The notes: generated from the letters alone by a model not told the origin. A stretch of 64,000 nt of DNA from Longimicrobium sp. (GCA_036389795.1 DASVWD010000021.1:43800-107799); one strand, 5' to 3'; numbered from the stretch's first letter, positions 47,953 through 57,370 are shown. Program-made: numbers and translations.

Positions 47953-50406
47953 CTACCTGGTGTCGTAGCGCATCCCGAGGAAGATCATGGTGCCGATGCG
48001 CGGCATGTTGATCATCTCGGTGTGCTTCACCCCGAAGCCGCACCCCGAGGTGTCGCCGAACGTGTTGTCCCGCGCGCGGCAGGTGAACAGGTTGGCCACG
48101 CCCAGGTTGATCTGCGAGCGCAGGTTCGGGAGCCGGTAGCCCACGTTCACGTCCACCGTGGAGAAGGTGGGGATCGTCCCCTTGTTGATCCCCGAGTTGA
48201 AGCGGTAGCCGATCACGTGGCGCATCGTGAGCCCGCCCAGCCAGTTCCCCATGTCGCGGGCGTTGACGCCCACCGAGAACTTGGTGACCGGCGAGTTGAT
48301 GGCCGTGGCCTCCACCTCGCCCGGGACGTTGGTGTTCACGCCCGTGATCTCGTCCACCTTCAGCAGGCTGAGCGTGACCGTGGCGTCCAGCCGCGGCGAG
48401 AACACGTAGCTGGCCGCCAGGTCGGTGCCGTAGATGGTGGCCTCGCCCAGGTTGAAGTAGGTGAGCACCACCTGCGGCTGCCCGCTCTCGCTGGTCACCG
48501 GCAGCCCGTCGGGCCCGTACGCCGTGGTGGCGGCGGCGCCGGCCAGCGGGTTGGCGATCACGGTGAGCGGGCTCATGAAGTGCTCGTAGCGCGAGTAGTA
48601 CACGGCCGCGTCCACGAACAGGCGCTGCTGCACGAGCCCCTTGTAGCCCAGCTCGAAGGTCTGGTTCTCCTCGGGCACCAGCGGCTCGTAGGTGCGCACC
48701 GGGTTGCCGGCGGCGTTCCTCACCTCGAAGCCGTCGCGGTTGCCGAACACGCCGATGAAGGGCGAGAAGTTCGGGATGTAGAAGTTGGTCTGCAGCGTGG
48801 AGGGCGACTTGAACGCCCGGTTGTAGAAGAAGCGCAGCGTCTGCCCCGGCACCGGCGTGAACAGGAAGCCGGCCTTGGGGCTGAACTGCGGGTCGTAGTT
48901 CTCGTGGTCGTCGTAGCGGCCGGCCAGGAGCAGGCGGAACTGCGGCGCCAGCGGGATCTCGGCCTGCCCGTACACGCCCCACTGGTCGATCTCCAGGTCC
49001 TCGCCGGTCAGCCGGTCGGTGAGCCACTCGCGCTCGCTGCTCACCACGTCGTGCCGGTACTGCGCGCCCCAGGTGAACTGCGTGTTCAGCAGCGGGCGCA
49101 GGCGGAAGTTGTTCTGGAACTCGGCCGCGTAGAGCTGCCCGTTGCTGGGCCAGTCGGAGAGCTGCCGCACCGCCTCGTCGTCGAGGGCGGCGTTGGCCGG
49201 GGCCACGCGGGCCAGCGTGTAGCGGTTCACCGCGTAGCTGTCGCCCGCGTCGCTCTCGGTGCGGTAGACGCTGGCGTAGAAGTTGGGGAAGGTGGCGCGC
49301 AGCTGGGCCACGTTGTAGGTCCAGTCGACCAGCTGGTTGCGCCCCACGTTGGTCTGGCCCACGCCGTTGCTGCGGCTCCACCCGCCGGTGAGCTCGATCT
49401 GCCCCTCGCCCAGGTAGCGGACGATGCCGCCGTACCCGCGGATGACGTCGCTCTCCCAGTTGAGCCCGGCGGTGTCGCCCACCGTGCGCTCCCACGGGCT
49501 GGTGACGGCCGCGGTGGCGCGGATGCGGTTCTCCCAGTCGTCGAAGCGGTTGTACTCGCCGGACAGCTTGTAGCCCCAGCCGCCAGCCACGCCCGCGTGG
49601 CGGAACTGCACGTCGGCGTACTGCCGGTTGCCGCCCGTCACCTCCACCGTGGTGCCGGGGTACTCGCGCGGGTCCTTGGACTGCAGCGTGAGCACGCCGT
49701 TGGAGGCGTCGGCGCCGTAGAGCGCCGAGCCGGGGCCCACGATCACCTCGATCCCCGCCAGGTCCACCTTGGGGATCGGGGAGAAGGCGCCCACCGGGAG
49801 CCCGTTCTCGGGGAGGACGGCGATGCGGCCGTCCTCGAGCATGAGCATCCGGTTGTTGAAGCTGGAGTTGAAGCCGCGGGCGTTGATGGCCACGGCCGTC
49901 ATCCCCACCTGCACGTAGTCGAGCCCGTTGGCCTGCTTGAGGGCGCCGACGAACGAGTTGCCGGCCACGTTCTCCAGCACCTGCGGCCCGATGCGGGTGA
50001 CGGTGGCGGGCGCCTCGGACTGCCGCTCGGCGCGGCGCGAGGCCGAGACCACCATGGCGTCGAGCTCCACGGGCGCCTCGTCGAGGGCCACGGCCACCAG
50101 CGTCTCCTCGCCGGCGCGCACGGTGACCTCCTGCGACTTCGCCAGGAAGCCCGCGCGCGACACGCGGAGCTGGTGGGTGCCCGCCGGCACGCCGGTCAAA
50201 GTGAACTGGCCCAGCGAGTTGGTGCTGGTGAGGAGCCGAGTGCCCGTCACCGTCACCTGGGCCGCGCGGATGGCGTCGCCGTCGGGGGCGGAGACGGTCC
50301 CCCGCACGGTGCCGGTCTGCGCCGCGGCCAGCGCCGGGCACAGCGCCAGCACGGCGGCCGCGAGGAGGGTGCGCCACGGTCGGCGCGGGGTGCCGCTGCT
50401 CTTCAT
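47953..50406 (-). CDS. TonB-dependent receptor with N-terminal carboxypeptidase-like domain
   Basis: Outer-membrane transporter of 817 residues. Signal peptide 1-29 (MKSSGTPRRPWRTLLAAAVL, cut near AAAQ). A CarboxypepD_reg domain spans about 32-110 (TGTVRGTVSAPDGDAIRAAQ), the plug about 115-240 (VVSASRRAERQSEAPATVTR is in the TonB-box area; VDLAGIEVIVGPGSALYGAD is typical), and the beta-barrel the rest. Substrate is not evident; SusC-like uptake is unlikely because no SusD gene is near. ATG 50406 is preceded by acatggagatccttcc. Confidence 0.9.
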   Translation of the reverse strand: MKSSGTPRRPWRTLLAAAVLALCPALAAAQTGTVRGTVSAPDGDAIRAAQVTVTGTRLLTSTNSLGQFTLTGVPAGTHQLRVSRAGFLAKSQEVTVRAGEETLVAVALDEAPVELDAMVVSASRRAERQSEAPATVTRIGPQVLENVAGNSFVGALKQANGLDYVQVGMTAVAINARGFNSSFNNRMLMLEDGRIAVLPENGLPVGAFSPIPKVDLAGIEVIVGPGSALYGADASNGVLTLQSKDPREYPGTTVEVTGGNRQYADVQFRHAGVAGGWGYKLSGEYNRFDDWENRIRATAAVTSPWERTVGDTAGLNWESDVIRGYGGIVRYLGEGQIELTGGWSRSNGVGQTNVGRNQLVDWTYNVAQLRATFPNFYASVYRTESDAGDSYAVNRYTLARVAPANAALDDEAVRQLSDWPSNGQLYAAEFQNNFRLRPLLNTQFTWGAQYRHDVVSSEREWLTDRLTGEDLEIDQWGVYGQAEIPLAPQFRLLLAGRYDDHENYDPQFSPKAGFLFTPVPGQTLRFFYNRAFKSPSTLQTNFYIPNFSPFIGVFGNRDGFEVRNAAGNPVRTYEPLVPEENQTFELGYKGLVQQRLFVDAAVYYSRYEHFMSPLTVIANPLAGAAATTAYGPDGLPVTSESGQPQVVLTYFNLGEATIYGTDLAASYVFSPRLDATVTLSLLKVDEITGVNTNVPGEVEATAINSPVTKFSVGVNARDMGNWLGGLTMRHVIGYRFNSGINKGTIPTFSTVDVNVGYRLPNLRSQINLGVANLFTCRARDNTFGDTSGCGFGVKHTEMINMPRIGTMIFLGMRYDTR

Positions 50407-50584
50407 GGAAGGATCTCCATGTTGTGGGGACTCTCTGTGCGGGCGCGGATCCGCCCGCACGGTTGGACTGCCCTCGGCGGTCCTTTCAATCGGCGACCGC
50501 CCTTCCACTTCACCCGATCTATCTCCCGACCCGCCGCCCGCTCGCGATCCGCGGGCGGAACCACCTCGACGTCGTCCCACAAGG

Positions 50585-50768
50585 CTGTCATCCTGAGGGC
50601 GCTGCACCGGACCTTGCGACAGCACGTAAGTCGATGCGCCCGAAGGATCTGCGGGTGGGGATCGCACGTCTGTCGGCCTCACGCTCGCACCCGGCCCGCA
50701 GATCCTTCGTCGCCGCCGGTCTTCCGCTCATTCCGCCGGTCCGGCGCGGCGGCTCCTCAGGATGACAG
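50585..50768. repeat. tgtcatcctgag MITE-like element, copy 2
   Basis: ctgtcatcctgagggcgctg at the left and cggctcctcaggatgacag at the right are inverted. It carries the internal gaaggatctgcgggtgg and gcagatccttcgtcgcc blocks. It occupies most of the 50407-50890 gap; the remainder is the leader of the TonB receptor gene, where I see no known riboswitch. Confidence 0.85.
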
Positions 50769-50890
50769 CGTTGGGTATCGCTGGAGACTTGCGTCTCTCG
50801 CCTCTCGATCCGACCCCGTGCGCCGATCCCGGCCCTGCGACCTCCCGGCACGGGGGAGGTGGCGACGCGGTAGCGGCGCCGGAGGGGGCG

Positions 50891-51295
50891 TCACGGCACC
50901 ATCACCAGCGCCTCGCCCTCGATCACCGTCTCGCCGCGCTGGTTGGCGACGGTGGTGGCCAGGCGCACGCGGCGCCTGGCGGCGATCACCTCGAGGACCT
51001 CCACGCGCGCCGTCACGGTGTCGCCGATGCGCACGGGGCGGGTGAAGCGCAGGCTCTGCGAGAGGTAGATGGTGCCGGGGCCGGGGAGCTTCATCGCCAG
51101 CACGGTGGAGATGAAGCCGGCCGAGAGCATCCCGTGCGCGATCCGCCCGCCGAACCTCCCCGCCTCGGCCTGGGCGGCGTCGACGTGCGCGGGGTTGAAG
51201 TCGCCCGTGATCCCGGCGTAGAGCACCACGTCGGTCTCCGTCACCGTCTTGCTGAACTCGGCCGCCTGCCCGGCGGCGATCTCCTCGAAGCGCAT
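50891..51295 (-). CDS. MaoC family (R)-specific enoyl-CoA hydratase-like protein
   Basis: Single hot-dog domain protein of 134 residues. The catalytic motif is complete: YAGITGDFNPAHVDAAQAEA (26-45, Asp and His of the hydratase pair) followed by GRFGGRIAHGML. It would add water to a trans-2-enoyl-CoA to give (R)-3-hydroxyacyl-CoA, the step that feeds polyhydroxyalkanoate synthesis. ATG 51295 is followed upstream by a gtgccca heptanucleotide tract with no Shine-Dalgarno. Last gene of the lacI-led operon, 123 bases after the symporter gene. Confidence 0.85.
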   Translation of the reverse strand: MRFEEIAAGQAAEFSKTVTETDVVLYAGITGDFNPAHVDAAQAEAGRFGGRIAHGMLSAGFISTVLAMKLPGPGTIYLSQSLRFTRPVRIGDTVTARVEVLEVIAARRRVRLATTVANQRGETVIEGEALVMVP

Positions 51296-51300
51296 CGACT

Positions 51301-51416
51301 TCAGTGCCCAGTGCCCAGTCCCAAGTGCCCAGTGGCTCCGTGCGTGCCCAGGGGTATCGTGCTCCGTCGACCGGTGCCGTTCCTGGGCACTGGGCACTGG
51401 GCACTGGGCACTTTCG
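51301..51416. repeat. Heptanucleotide microsatellites between maoC-like and symporter genes
   Basis: gtgccca/gtcccaa units (51301-51335) and tgggcac units (51385-51416), the two blocks being inverted relative to each other. It abuts the maoC-like start codon. Confidence 0.85.
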
Positions 51417-51418
51417 GT

Positions 51419-52924
51419 TCAAACACTCATCACCAGCCGCACGTCCGCATCGATCTCCTCCCCCGCGCGCCGCCGCGTGAGCCAGGAGACGCCGAAGAAG
51501 ACCAGGATCGCCAGGACGAGCGAGAGGCCGGAGACGGTGACGCCGGTGGGGAACGCGTAGACCTTGAAGTAGGCCAGCGTCTCGAACAGGAGCGTCACCA
51601 CGATGCCGACGGAGATGGAGGCGACCGCACCCTCCTTCGTCGCCCCCTCCCAGTTGAGGCCGATCGCCAGCGCGGGGACGAGCGTGGAGGCGAAGAGCCC
51701 CCAGCCGAAGATCCCCAGGAACGCCACCAGCGCCCCCGGCAGCAGCGCCAGCGCCGCCGCGGCGACCGAGATCGCCACCGTGGAGATGCGGCCCCAGAGC
51801 AGCTCGTTCTTCACGCGCCGGCCGAGCGCCACGGGGATGTCGTGCGTGATCGCGGCCGCGCCGATGTTCATGAAGCTGTTGACGGTGCTCATGATGGCCG
51901 CCGCCACGCCGGAGAAGACGAGCGCCGCCAGCAGCACCGGGGTGAAGCGCAGCAGGAACGCCGGGGTGGCGTCGTCGGGGCTCGCCAGCGGCGCCATGCG
52001 GCCCTCCACCACCAGCGCCTTCACCGCCACGCCCACGCCGAAGTACAGCAGCATGGTGACGAGGAGGGCCAGCGTGACCAGCAGCGGGTACCACTTGAGC
52101 CGCCGCGGGTCCTTGAGCATGTAGAACTTGTGGATCACGTGCGGCTGGCCCATCGAGCCCACGCCGAACACGAAGAAGAGCGAGAGCGCGGCCACGGGCC
52201 CCATCGCCCCGAACGGCCCCAGGAAGGTCCGGTCGGCGGCCATGATGGTGCGGCTGATCCCGCCCATCCCCCCGCCCACCTTCAGCGTGTAGAGGAAGAC
52301 CAGGACCGAGGCCAGCGCCATCAGGCTCCCCTGGAACATGTCCGTGTACACGCCCGCCAGGATGCCGCCGGCCACCGAGTACGCCAGCACGATCGCCATC
52401 CCCACCCACACGCCCACGGCCAGCCCGGTGCCGAAGATGGCGTCGATCACCAGCCCCAGCGCCAGGATGTTCGTCGCCATGTAGCCGATCACGGCGATGA
52501 TGATCGCCACCGCCGAGAGCCCCTGCGCGGCGGGCGAGCGGTAGCGCGCGCCGATGGCGTCGGGGACGGTGATGAGGCCGCGCACCTCGTGCAGCAGCCG
52601 CATCCGCTTGGCGAGCACCCACGACGTCATCGAGGCCGTGACCGCCGCGGGGAGGAGGAGGAACATCGCCCCCAGCCCGGTGCGGTAGACCAGCCCGGGC
52701 CCGCCGATGAAGGCGAAGCCGCTGAGCGTGGCGCTCATCGCCGCCAGCGTCAGCGCCCAGAGCCCGATCCCCTCGCCGGCCACGAAGAAGTCGCTGGCCG
52801 TCCTCGTCCGCCGCGTGGCCCAGGCGCCGATCGCCCCCACCACGGCGAAGTAGGCGACGGCGACGGCGATGATGGTGGGCTGCGCCAGGCGCGGCATCTC
52901 GCCTGTCTGCAGGAGGACGGTCAT
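51419..52924 (-). CDS. Sodium:solute symporter family protein
   Basis: Membrane transporter of 501 residues with about 13 helices. Family motifs: ASDFFVAGEGIGLWALTLAA near 45 (start of the LeuT-like core), GFAFIGGPGLVYRTGLGAMF near 69, and AAAIMSTVNSFMNIGAAAIT near 330, which lines the sodium site. Closest in pattern to the acetate/monocarboxylate branch (ActP, MctP). ATG 52924 overlaps the stop of the small membrane protein gene (ATGA). The operon with acyl-CoA ligase and hydratase suggests uptake of a carboxylate. Confidence 0.9.
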   Translation of the reverse strand: MTVLLQTGEMPRLAQPTIIAVAVAYFAVVGAIGAWATRRTRTASDFFVAGEGIGLWALTLAAMSATLSGFAFIGGPGLVYRTGLGAMFLLLPAAVTASMTSWVLAKRMRLLHEVRGLITVPDAIGARYRSPAAQGLSAVAIIIAVIGYMATNILALGLVIDAIFGTGLAVGVWVGMAIVLAYSVAGGILAGVYTDMFQGSLMALASVLVFLYTLKVGGGMGGISRTIMAADRTFLGPFGAMGPVAALSLFFVFGVGSMGQPHVIHKFYMLKDPRRLKWYPLLVTLALLVTMLLYFGVGVAVKALVVEGRMAPLASPDDATPAFLLRFTPVLLAALVFSGVAAAIMSTVNSFMNIGAAAITHDIPVALGRRVKNELLWGRISTVAISVAAAALALLPGALVAFLGIFGWGLFASTLVPALAIGLNWEGATKEGAVASISVGIVVTLLFETLAYFKVYAFPTGVTVSGLSLVLAILVFFGVSWLTRRRAGEEIDADVRLVMSV

Positions 52925-53421
52925 ACCTCCACCTCCTCGGCGACGGCGGGCGGGGGGGCGGCGCCGGCGGGGGCGGCGGCCGGGCGCAGCTCGCGGGCGG
53001 CGCGGCGGACCCGCTCCAGGTCTTCCTCGGAGAGCGTCATCTCGTCGAAGGTCAGCGCGTAGGCCACGGGGAGCACCAGGAGCGGCAGCAGCCCGATCCC
53101 CAGCAGGACGATCGCCGCGCGCAGCGGCAGCCCCAGGAAGAGCGGCGCGCCCGGCGCCTCGGGCGGCAGGGCCAGCACGGCGCAGAAGCCGCCCGCCAGC
53201 ACCAGGAAGGTGAAGGCGAACGGGAGCTTGAGGCGGCCGATCCCCCCGCCGCGCCGGGCCGCGCCGAGCGCCATGGAGGCGACCATCACGACGGCGGTGC
53301 CGATCCCCATCGCCCAGGGCGACCACTCGGGCGGGTCGCCGGGGAGGAAGGCGGAGCCGTACGCCGCCGCGATGGCGAGCGTGCCGGCCAGGAGGGCGAG
53401 GAGGGCGCTGCGTCGTGCCAT
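52921..53421 (-). CDS. Small membrane protein encoded with the symporter
   Basis: Protein of 166 residues with four predicted helices (SALLALLAGTLAIAAAYGSA; MGIGTAVVMVASMALGA; FAFTFLVLAGGFCAVLALPP; AIVLLGIGLLPLLVLPVAYA) and a charged tail (SEEDLERVRRAARELRP). Acetate-type symporters often have a small partner (DUF485/DUF4212); this is longer and not clearly of those families. ATGA overlap with the symporter gene and a seven-base gap to the ligase gene show tight co-expression. Confidence 0.65.
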   Translation of the reverse strand: MARRSALLALLAGTLAIAAAYGSAFLPGDPPEWSPWAMGIGTAVVMVASMALGAARRGGGIGRLKLPFAFTFLVLAGGFCAVLALPPEAPGAPLFLGLPLRAAIVLLGIGLLPLLVLPVAYALTFDEMTLSEEDLERVRRAARELRPAAAPAGAAPPPAVAEEVEV

Positions 53422-53428
53422 CAGGGTC

Positions 53429-55222
53429 TCAGGCCTGGTAGAGGGCGTCCAGCTCGGCGCGGAACTTCTCGGCGACCACGCCGCGGCGGAGCTTCATCGT
53501 GGGCGTCAGGTCGCCGTCCTCGGCCGTCAGCTCGCGGCCGATCAGCACGAAGCGGCGGATCTGCTCGGTGCGCGACAGGTCGGCGTTCACGCGGTCGACG
53601 GCGCGCTGGACCATCCGCACCAGCTCGGGGTGGCGCAGGAGGGTGGGGTCGTCGCAGGGGAGGGCGCGCTCGGCGGCCCAGGCGCGCAGCATCTCGGGGC
53701 GCAGCGACAGCAGGGCGGAGACGAACTTCTGCCCCTCGCCGTAGAGCATCGCCTGCCCGATCCAGGGGTCCTGGGCCAGGCGCGCCTCGATCGGCAGAGG
53801 CGCCACCTTCTTCCCCGTGGAGAGCGCGATCAGCTCCTTCTTGCGCCCCGTCACCCGGAGCGACCCGTCCACCAGCTCGCCCAGGTCGCCCGTCAGCACC
53901 CACCCGCCGTCGGGGGTGAACGCGTCGCGGGTGGCGCCCGGCCGGCCGTGGTAGCCGGCGAAGGTGAGCGGTCCGCGGCGGATCAGGATCTCCCCGTCGG
54001 CGGCGATGCGGAGCTCGGTCCCCGGCATCGGCGGGCCGGCGGCGTCGAAGCGGTAGCGGTCGGGCCGGTTGAAGGCGACGCAGAGGTGCTCGGTGAGCCC
54101 GTACGCGCCGAGGACGGTGAGCCCGAGCGCGTCGAGGTACTCGGCGACGTCGGCCGGGAGCGCGGCGCCGCCCGAGGTCGCCAGCCGGATGCGCCCGCCG
54201 AAGAGGCCGCGCACGCGGGCGAAGAGCGGCTCCCCGGCCTCGCGCCACGCCGCCTCGACCTGCGGCGGGACTGGCTCGCCCGCCTGCCGGAGCCGCGAGC
54301 GGGTGACGCCGAGCGAGACCACGCGGTCCCAGCGTGCGCGCTCGCCGCCCGCGGCCCGCTCGTGCTCGGCGCGCAGCGTCTCGAACGCCTTCTCGTAGAA
54401 GCGCGGCAGCCCGCCGAACACCGTGGGCCCGTACGCTCGCGCCGCCTCCCACAGCCGCGCGTGGTCGGGCACCAGCGCCGCCTCCATCCCGGTGAGCACA
54501 CGGCTGTAGAGGCCGAAGATCCTCTCGGCGGCGTGGCAGAAGGGGAGGAAGGAGAGCGTGGTGTCGTCCTCGCGCGTCCCCAGCACCGCGCGGATCGACT
54601 CGGCCGAGGCCAGCAGGTAGCGGTGCGGGATCTCGGCGCCCTTCGGCTCGCCCGTGGAGCCCGACGTGTAGATGAGGATCGCCGTGTCGCCGGGCCGCGC
54701 CTGCAGCACCCGCGCGTCGACCGCCGCGCCGATCCCGGTGGAGGCGAGCGCCTCCGCGCCGCGCGCGAGCCAGGCGTCCCACGCCACCGCGCACCCGCCG
54801 CCGTTCACGTCGCGGGCGACCACCATGCGCAGCGCCGGCAGCTCCGCGCGCACCGCCTCGACCTTCGCCAGCTGGTCGACCGTGTCGACGACGACGGTGG
54901 CGGCGCCGCAGTCGGCCAGGATCTGCTTGACCTGCGCGGGCGCGCTGGTCGGGTACAGGCCCACGGAGACGCCGGCCGCCAGCAGCACGCCCAGGTCCGC
55001 GACCGGCCAGAGGAAGCTGCTCCCGGCGAGGATGGCGACCGTCTCGCCCGGCCGGTGCCCGTGCGCGATCAGCGCCGCCGCGAAGCGGCGCGAGGCGTCG
55101 GCCCACTCGCTCCAGGTGAGCGTCTCGTCGCGCTCCGCGCCGCCGGCGGCGAGCAGGCGGTAGGCGGCCCGCTCGGGGTGCCGCGCGGCGCGGGCGAGGA
55201 AGAGGCGGGCGGCGGTGTCCAT
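53429..55222 (-). CDS. Long-chain fatty acid--CoA ligase family protein
   Basis: AMP-forming enzyme of 597 residues. Motifs: AILIYTSGSTGEPKGAEIPH near 180 (P-loop), GAYGLTEHLC near 355, GWVLTGDLGE near 423 and VTGRKKELIALSTGKKVAPL near 440, with KLRRG near 578 in place of the usual C-terminal lysine motif. Length and the PLPIEARLAQDPWIGQAMLY block are those of long-chain (FACL, FadD15-like) ligases. ATG 55222 shares one base with the stop codon of the ketoacyl synthase-like gene (TGATG), so translation is coupled. Confidence 0.9.
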   Translation of the reverse strand: MDTAARLFLARAARHPERAAYRLLAAGGAERDETLTWSEWADASRRFAAALIAHGHRPGETVAILAGSSFLWPVADLGVLLAAGVSVGLYPTSAPAQVKQILADCGAATVVVDTVDQLAKVEAVRAELPALRMVVARDVNGGGCAVAWDAWLARGAEALASTGIGAAVDARVLQARPGDTAILIYTSGSTGEPKGAEIPHRYLLASAESIRAVLGTREDDTTLSFLPFCHAAERIFGLYSRVLTGMEAALVPDHARLWEAARAYGPTVFGGLPRFYEKAFETLRAEHERAAGGERARWDRVVSLGVTRSRLRQAGEPVPPQVEAAWREAGEPLFARVRGLFGGRIRLATSGGAALPADVAEYLDALGLTVLGAYGLTEHLCVAFNRPDRYRFDAAGPPMPGTELRIAADGEILIRRGPLTFAGYHGRPGATRDAFTPDGGWVLTGDLGELVDGSLRVTGRKKELIALSTGKKVAPLPIEARLAQDPWIGQAMLYGEGQKFVSALLSLRPEMLRAWAAERALPCDDPTLLRHPELVRMVQRAVDRVNADLSRTEQIRRFVLIGRELTAEDGDLTPTMKLRRGVVAEKFRAELDALYQA

Positions 55223-56232
55223 CAGCGCGCGCTCCGCTTCGGGTTCCAGCGCATCGCCACGCACCCCATCGACAGCCCCGCCCCCGAGCCGGTGAGCACC
55301 ACCAGGTCGTCCGGCCGGAGGCGGCCCGCCTTCGCCGCGTCGTCCAGCGCCATCGGCAGGCACGCCGAGCCGGTGTAGCCCCACTTGTCCATGATGGTGT
55401 GGGCCTTCGACATCGGCTGCCCGAGCTTCTCCATCACGACCTCGATGGTGGAGCGGTTGACCTGCGTCCACAGCCAGAGGTCCACCTCCTCGACCTGCCT
55501 GCCGATGCGGCCGAGGACGGAGCGGACGATGCGCGGCCACCCCTCCTCGTTGACTTCCTTCGGGTACTTGGTGACGAAGCGCAGCCGGTTGCGCACCCCG
55601 TCGCGCAGCACCGCCTCGGTGACCGGCTCGGCCGTGCCACCCGCGAAGACGCCCATCCCGGAGGAAAGCGACCCGTCCGCGTACAGCTCCGAGGCGAGCA
55701 GCCCCGGCTCGTCGGCCAGCTCGAGGACCACGGCTCCCGCCCCGTCGGCGAAGATGGTGACCGTCTTCTTGTCCTTCGGGTCGAGGAACTTCGACATGGC
55801 GTAGACGGCGACCACCAGCACGCGCTCGTAGCGCTCGTCGGCGCGGACGTACTTCCACGCCGCGTCGAGCGCCGTGGCGAACCCCGCGCACGCCGAGTTG
55901 ACGTCGAAGGTTCCCGTGCGCCCGGGGAGCCCCAGGCGGCCGTGCAGGACCGAGGAGGTGGCGGGGGAGACGTATTCGGGCGTGTCGGTGGAGACGATGA
56001 GGAGGTCGACGTCCTCCGGCGCGAGGCCCGCGTCGGCGAGCGCGGCGCGGGCGGCCTCCTCGGCCAGATCGGCGGTGGACTCGTGCGCGCCGCACCAGCG
56101 CCGCTCGCGGATGCCGAGCGTCCCCGACACGAACGCGTCCACGTCCTCGCCCAGCATCGCCGACAGCTCGGCGTTGGCGAGGACGCGCGCGGGGACGAAC
56201 GACCCGGTTCCGGTGATGGTGGCGTGTCTCAA
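55222..56232 (-). CDS. Beta-ketoacyl-ACP synthase III-like protein with altered active site
   Basis: Thiolase-fold protein of 336 residues. Cys115 in DVNSACAGFATAL matches the nucleophile of FabH. However, the FabH HQAN motif is TQVN here (256-259) and the GNTS motif is GYTGSA (285-290), so the catalytic His and Asn are both replaced. It may do acyl transfer or thioester hydrolysis rather than condensation, like other non-canonical members. The start TTG 56232 is required to include the conserved ITGTGSFVPARV. Its leader is a heptanucleotide tract with no good ribosome site. Confidence 0.8.
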   Translation of the reverse strand: MRHATITGTGSFVPARVLANAELSAMLGEDVDAFVSGTLGIRERRWCGAHESTADLAEEAARAALADAGLAPEDVDLLIVSTDTPEYVSPATSSVLHGRLGLPGRTGTFDVNSACAGFATALDAAWKYVRADERYERVLVVAVYAMSKFLDPKDKKTVTIFADGAGAVVLELADEPGLLASELYADGSLSSGMGVFAGGTAEPVTEAVLRDGVRNRLRFVTKYPKEVNEEGWPRIVRSVLGRIGRQVEEVDLWLWTQVNRSTIEVVMEKLGQPMSKAHTIMDKWGYTGSACLPMALDDAAKAGRLRPDDLVVLTGSGAGLSMGCVAMRWNPKRSAR

Positions 56233-56235
56233 CTG

Positions 56236-56358
56236 CGAGTGCGAAGTCCTAAGTGCGAAGTGCGAAGTGCGAAGTGCCCAGTCCCAAGTGCCCAGTGCCC
56301 AGGAATCAGGCGCTTCCGGTCTCGCGGGATGTCCCCTGTTCCCTGTCCCCTGTCCCCT
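56236..56358. repeat. Heptanucleotide microsatellites between lacI-like and ketoacyl synthase genes
   Basis: gtgcgaa and gtgccca units occupy 56236-56303. A second tract of ccctgttccctgtcccctgt type (56326-56358) lies inside the 3' end of the LacI-like gene, where it encodes the tail QGTGDREQGTSRE. Confidence 0.85.
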
Positions 56359-57370
56359 GGGGTTTCCCCGTCGTCCCCCGGGTGATCAACCGCACGGGGA
56401 GGGGCCTGGCGGGGCGGGCGGAGACCTCCTGGCCGTCGAGCAGGCGGAGCAGGAGGCGGGCGGCGCGGGCGCCCAGCTCGCGGGCGGGGACCGCCACCGT
56501 GGTCAGTTCCGGCGTCACCACCCGCGCCATCTCCACGTCGTCGCAGCCGACGATCGACATCCCGCCCGGGACCGCCACTCCCGCCGCCAGGGCCGCCTTG
56601 AGCGCGCCGAGGGCGATCAGGTCGTTGGCGCAGAAGACGGCGGTCGGACGCTCGCCCGCGGCGAGGAGCTGCTTCATCGCGGCCAGCCCCCCGGCCACCG
56701 TCGCCGGCACGCGCCGCAGCAGGCCGGTGGGGAGGGGGATTCCGGCGGCGGAGAGCGCCTGGAAGAAGCCGCGCTCGCGCATCCGGAAGCCGTGCACGTC
56801 CGTGGCGGGGCCCACGAAGGCGATGCGGCGGTGGCCCAGCCCCAGCAGGTGTTCCGCCGCCAGCCGCCCCGCGGAGAGCGCGTCGCTCGCCACCCCGGGC
56901 CAGCGCTCCGACGGCTCGTCCACCAGCACCACCTTCAGGTCGGCGAGCGAGTCCTCGGGGAGCGTGGCGGCGCCCAGGCCGTCGATCACCACCCCGTCCA
57001 CCAGCCGCGCCCGCAGCGCCTCCAGGTGCCGGGCCGGCGTGGTGTCGCGCGTGTCGCCGGGGAGCACCGCGTACCCCGCCTCGGCGGCCACGCGCTGCAC
57101 GCCGGTCACCACGTCCAGGAAGAAGGGGTTGGACAGGTCCGGCACCACCACCCCCAGCGCGTACGAGCGGCCCCGCACCAGCCCGCGGGCCAGCATGTTG
57201 GGGCGGTACCCCAGCTCGTCGGCGGCCCGCATCACCCGCTCGCGGGTGGCCGGGGCCACGCGCGCCCGCGGGTTGCCGCCCAGCACCAGCGACACCGTGG
57301 CCTGCGAGACCCCCGCCCTCCGGGCGACGTCGTGGGTGGTGACGGAGCGGGGTGCGTTCGCTGGGCTCAT
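56306..57370 (-). CDS. LacI family transcriptional regulator
   Basis: Protein of 354 residues. The N-terminal HTH is TTHDVARRAGVSQATVSLVL (11-30) with the hinge helix ARGLVRGRS near 62. The periplasmic-binding-protein-like effector domain spans about 70-335 (LGVVVPDLSNPFFLDVVTGV; TAVFCANDLIALGALKAAL). The C-terminal 20 residues are made of the translated heptanucleotide repeat. ATG 57370 lies 19 bases from a perfect inverted repeat, suggesting autorepression. It is the first gene of the operon that continues with the ketoacyl synthase-like gene 73 bases on. The effector is not evident; a sugar or a carboxylate is possible. Confidence 0.9.
   Translation of the reverse strand: MSPANAPRSVTTHDVARRAGVSQATVSLVLGGNPRARVAPATRERVMRAADELGYRPNMLARGLVRGRSYALGVVVPDLSNPFFLDVVTGVQRVAAEAGYAVLPGDTRDTTPARHLEALRARLVDGVVIDGLGAATLPEDSLADLKVVLVDEPSERWPGVASDALSAGRLAAEHLLGLGHRRIAFVGPATDVHGFRMRERGFFQALSAAGIPLPTGLLRRVPATVAGGLAAMKQLLAAGERPTAVFCANDLIALGALKAALAAGVAVPGGMSIVGCDDVEMARVVTPELTTVAVPARELGARAARLLLRLLDGQEVSARPARPLPVRLITRGTTGKPQGTGDREQGTSRETGSA

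Noticed and set aside
50407..50584. Cobalamin or other riboswitch in the TonB receptor leader
   Set aside because: Looked for the conserved B12-box and similar motifs on the minus strand and found none.
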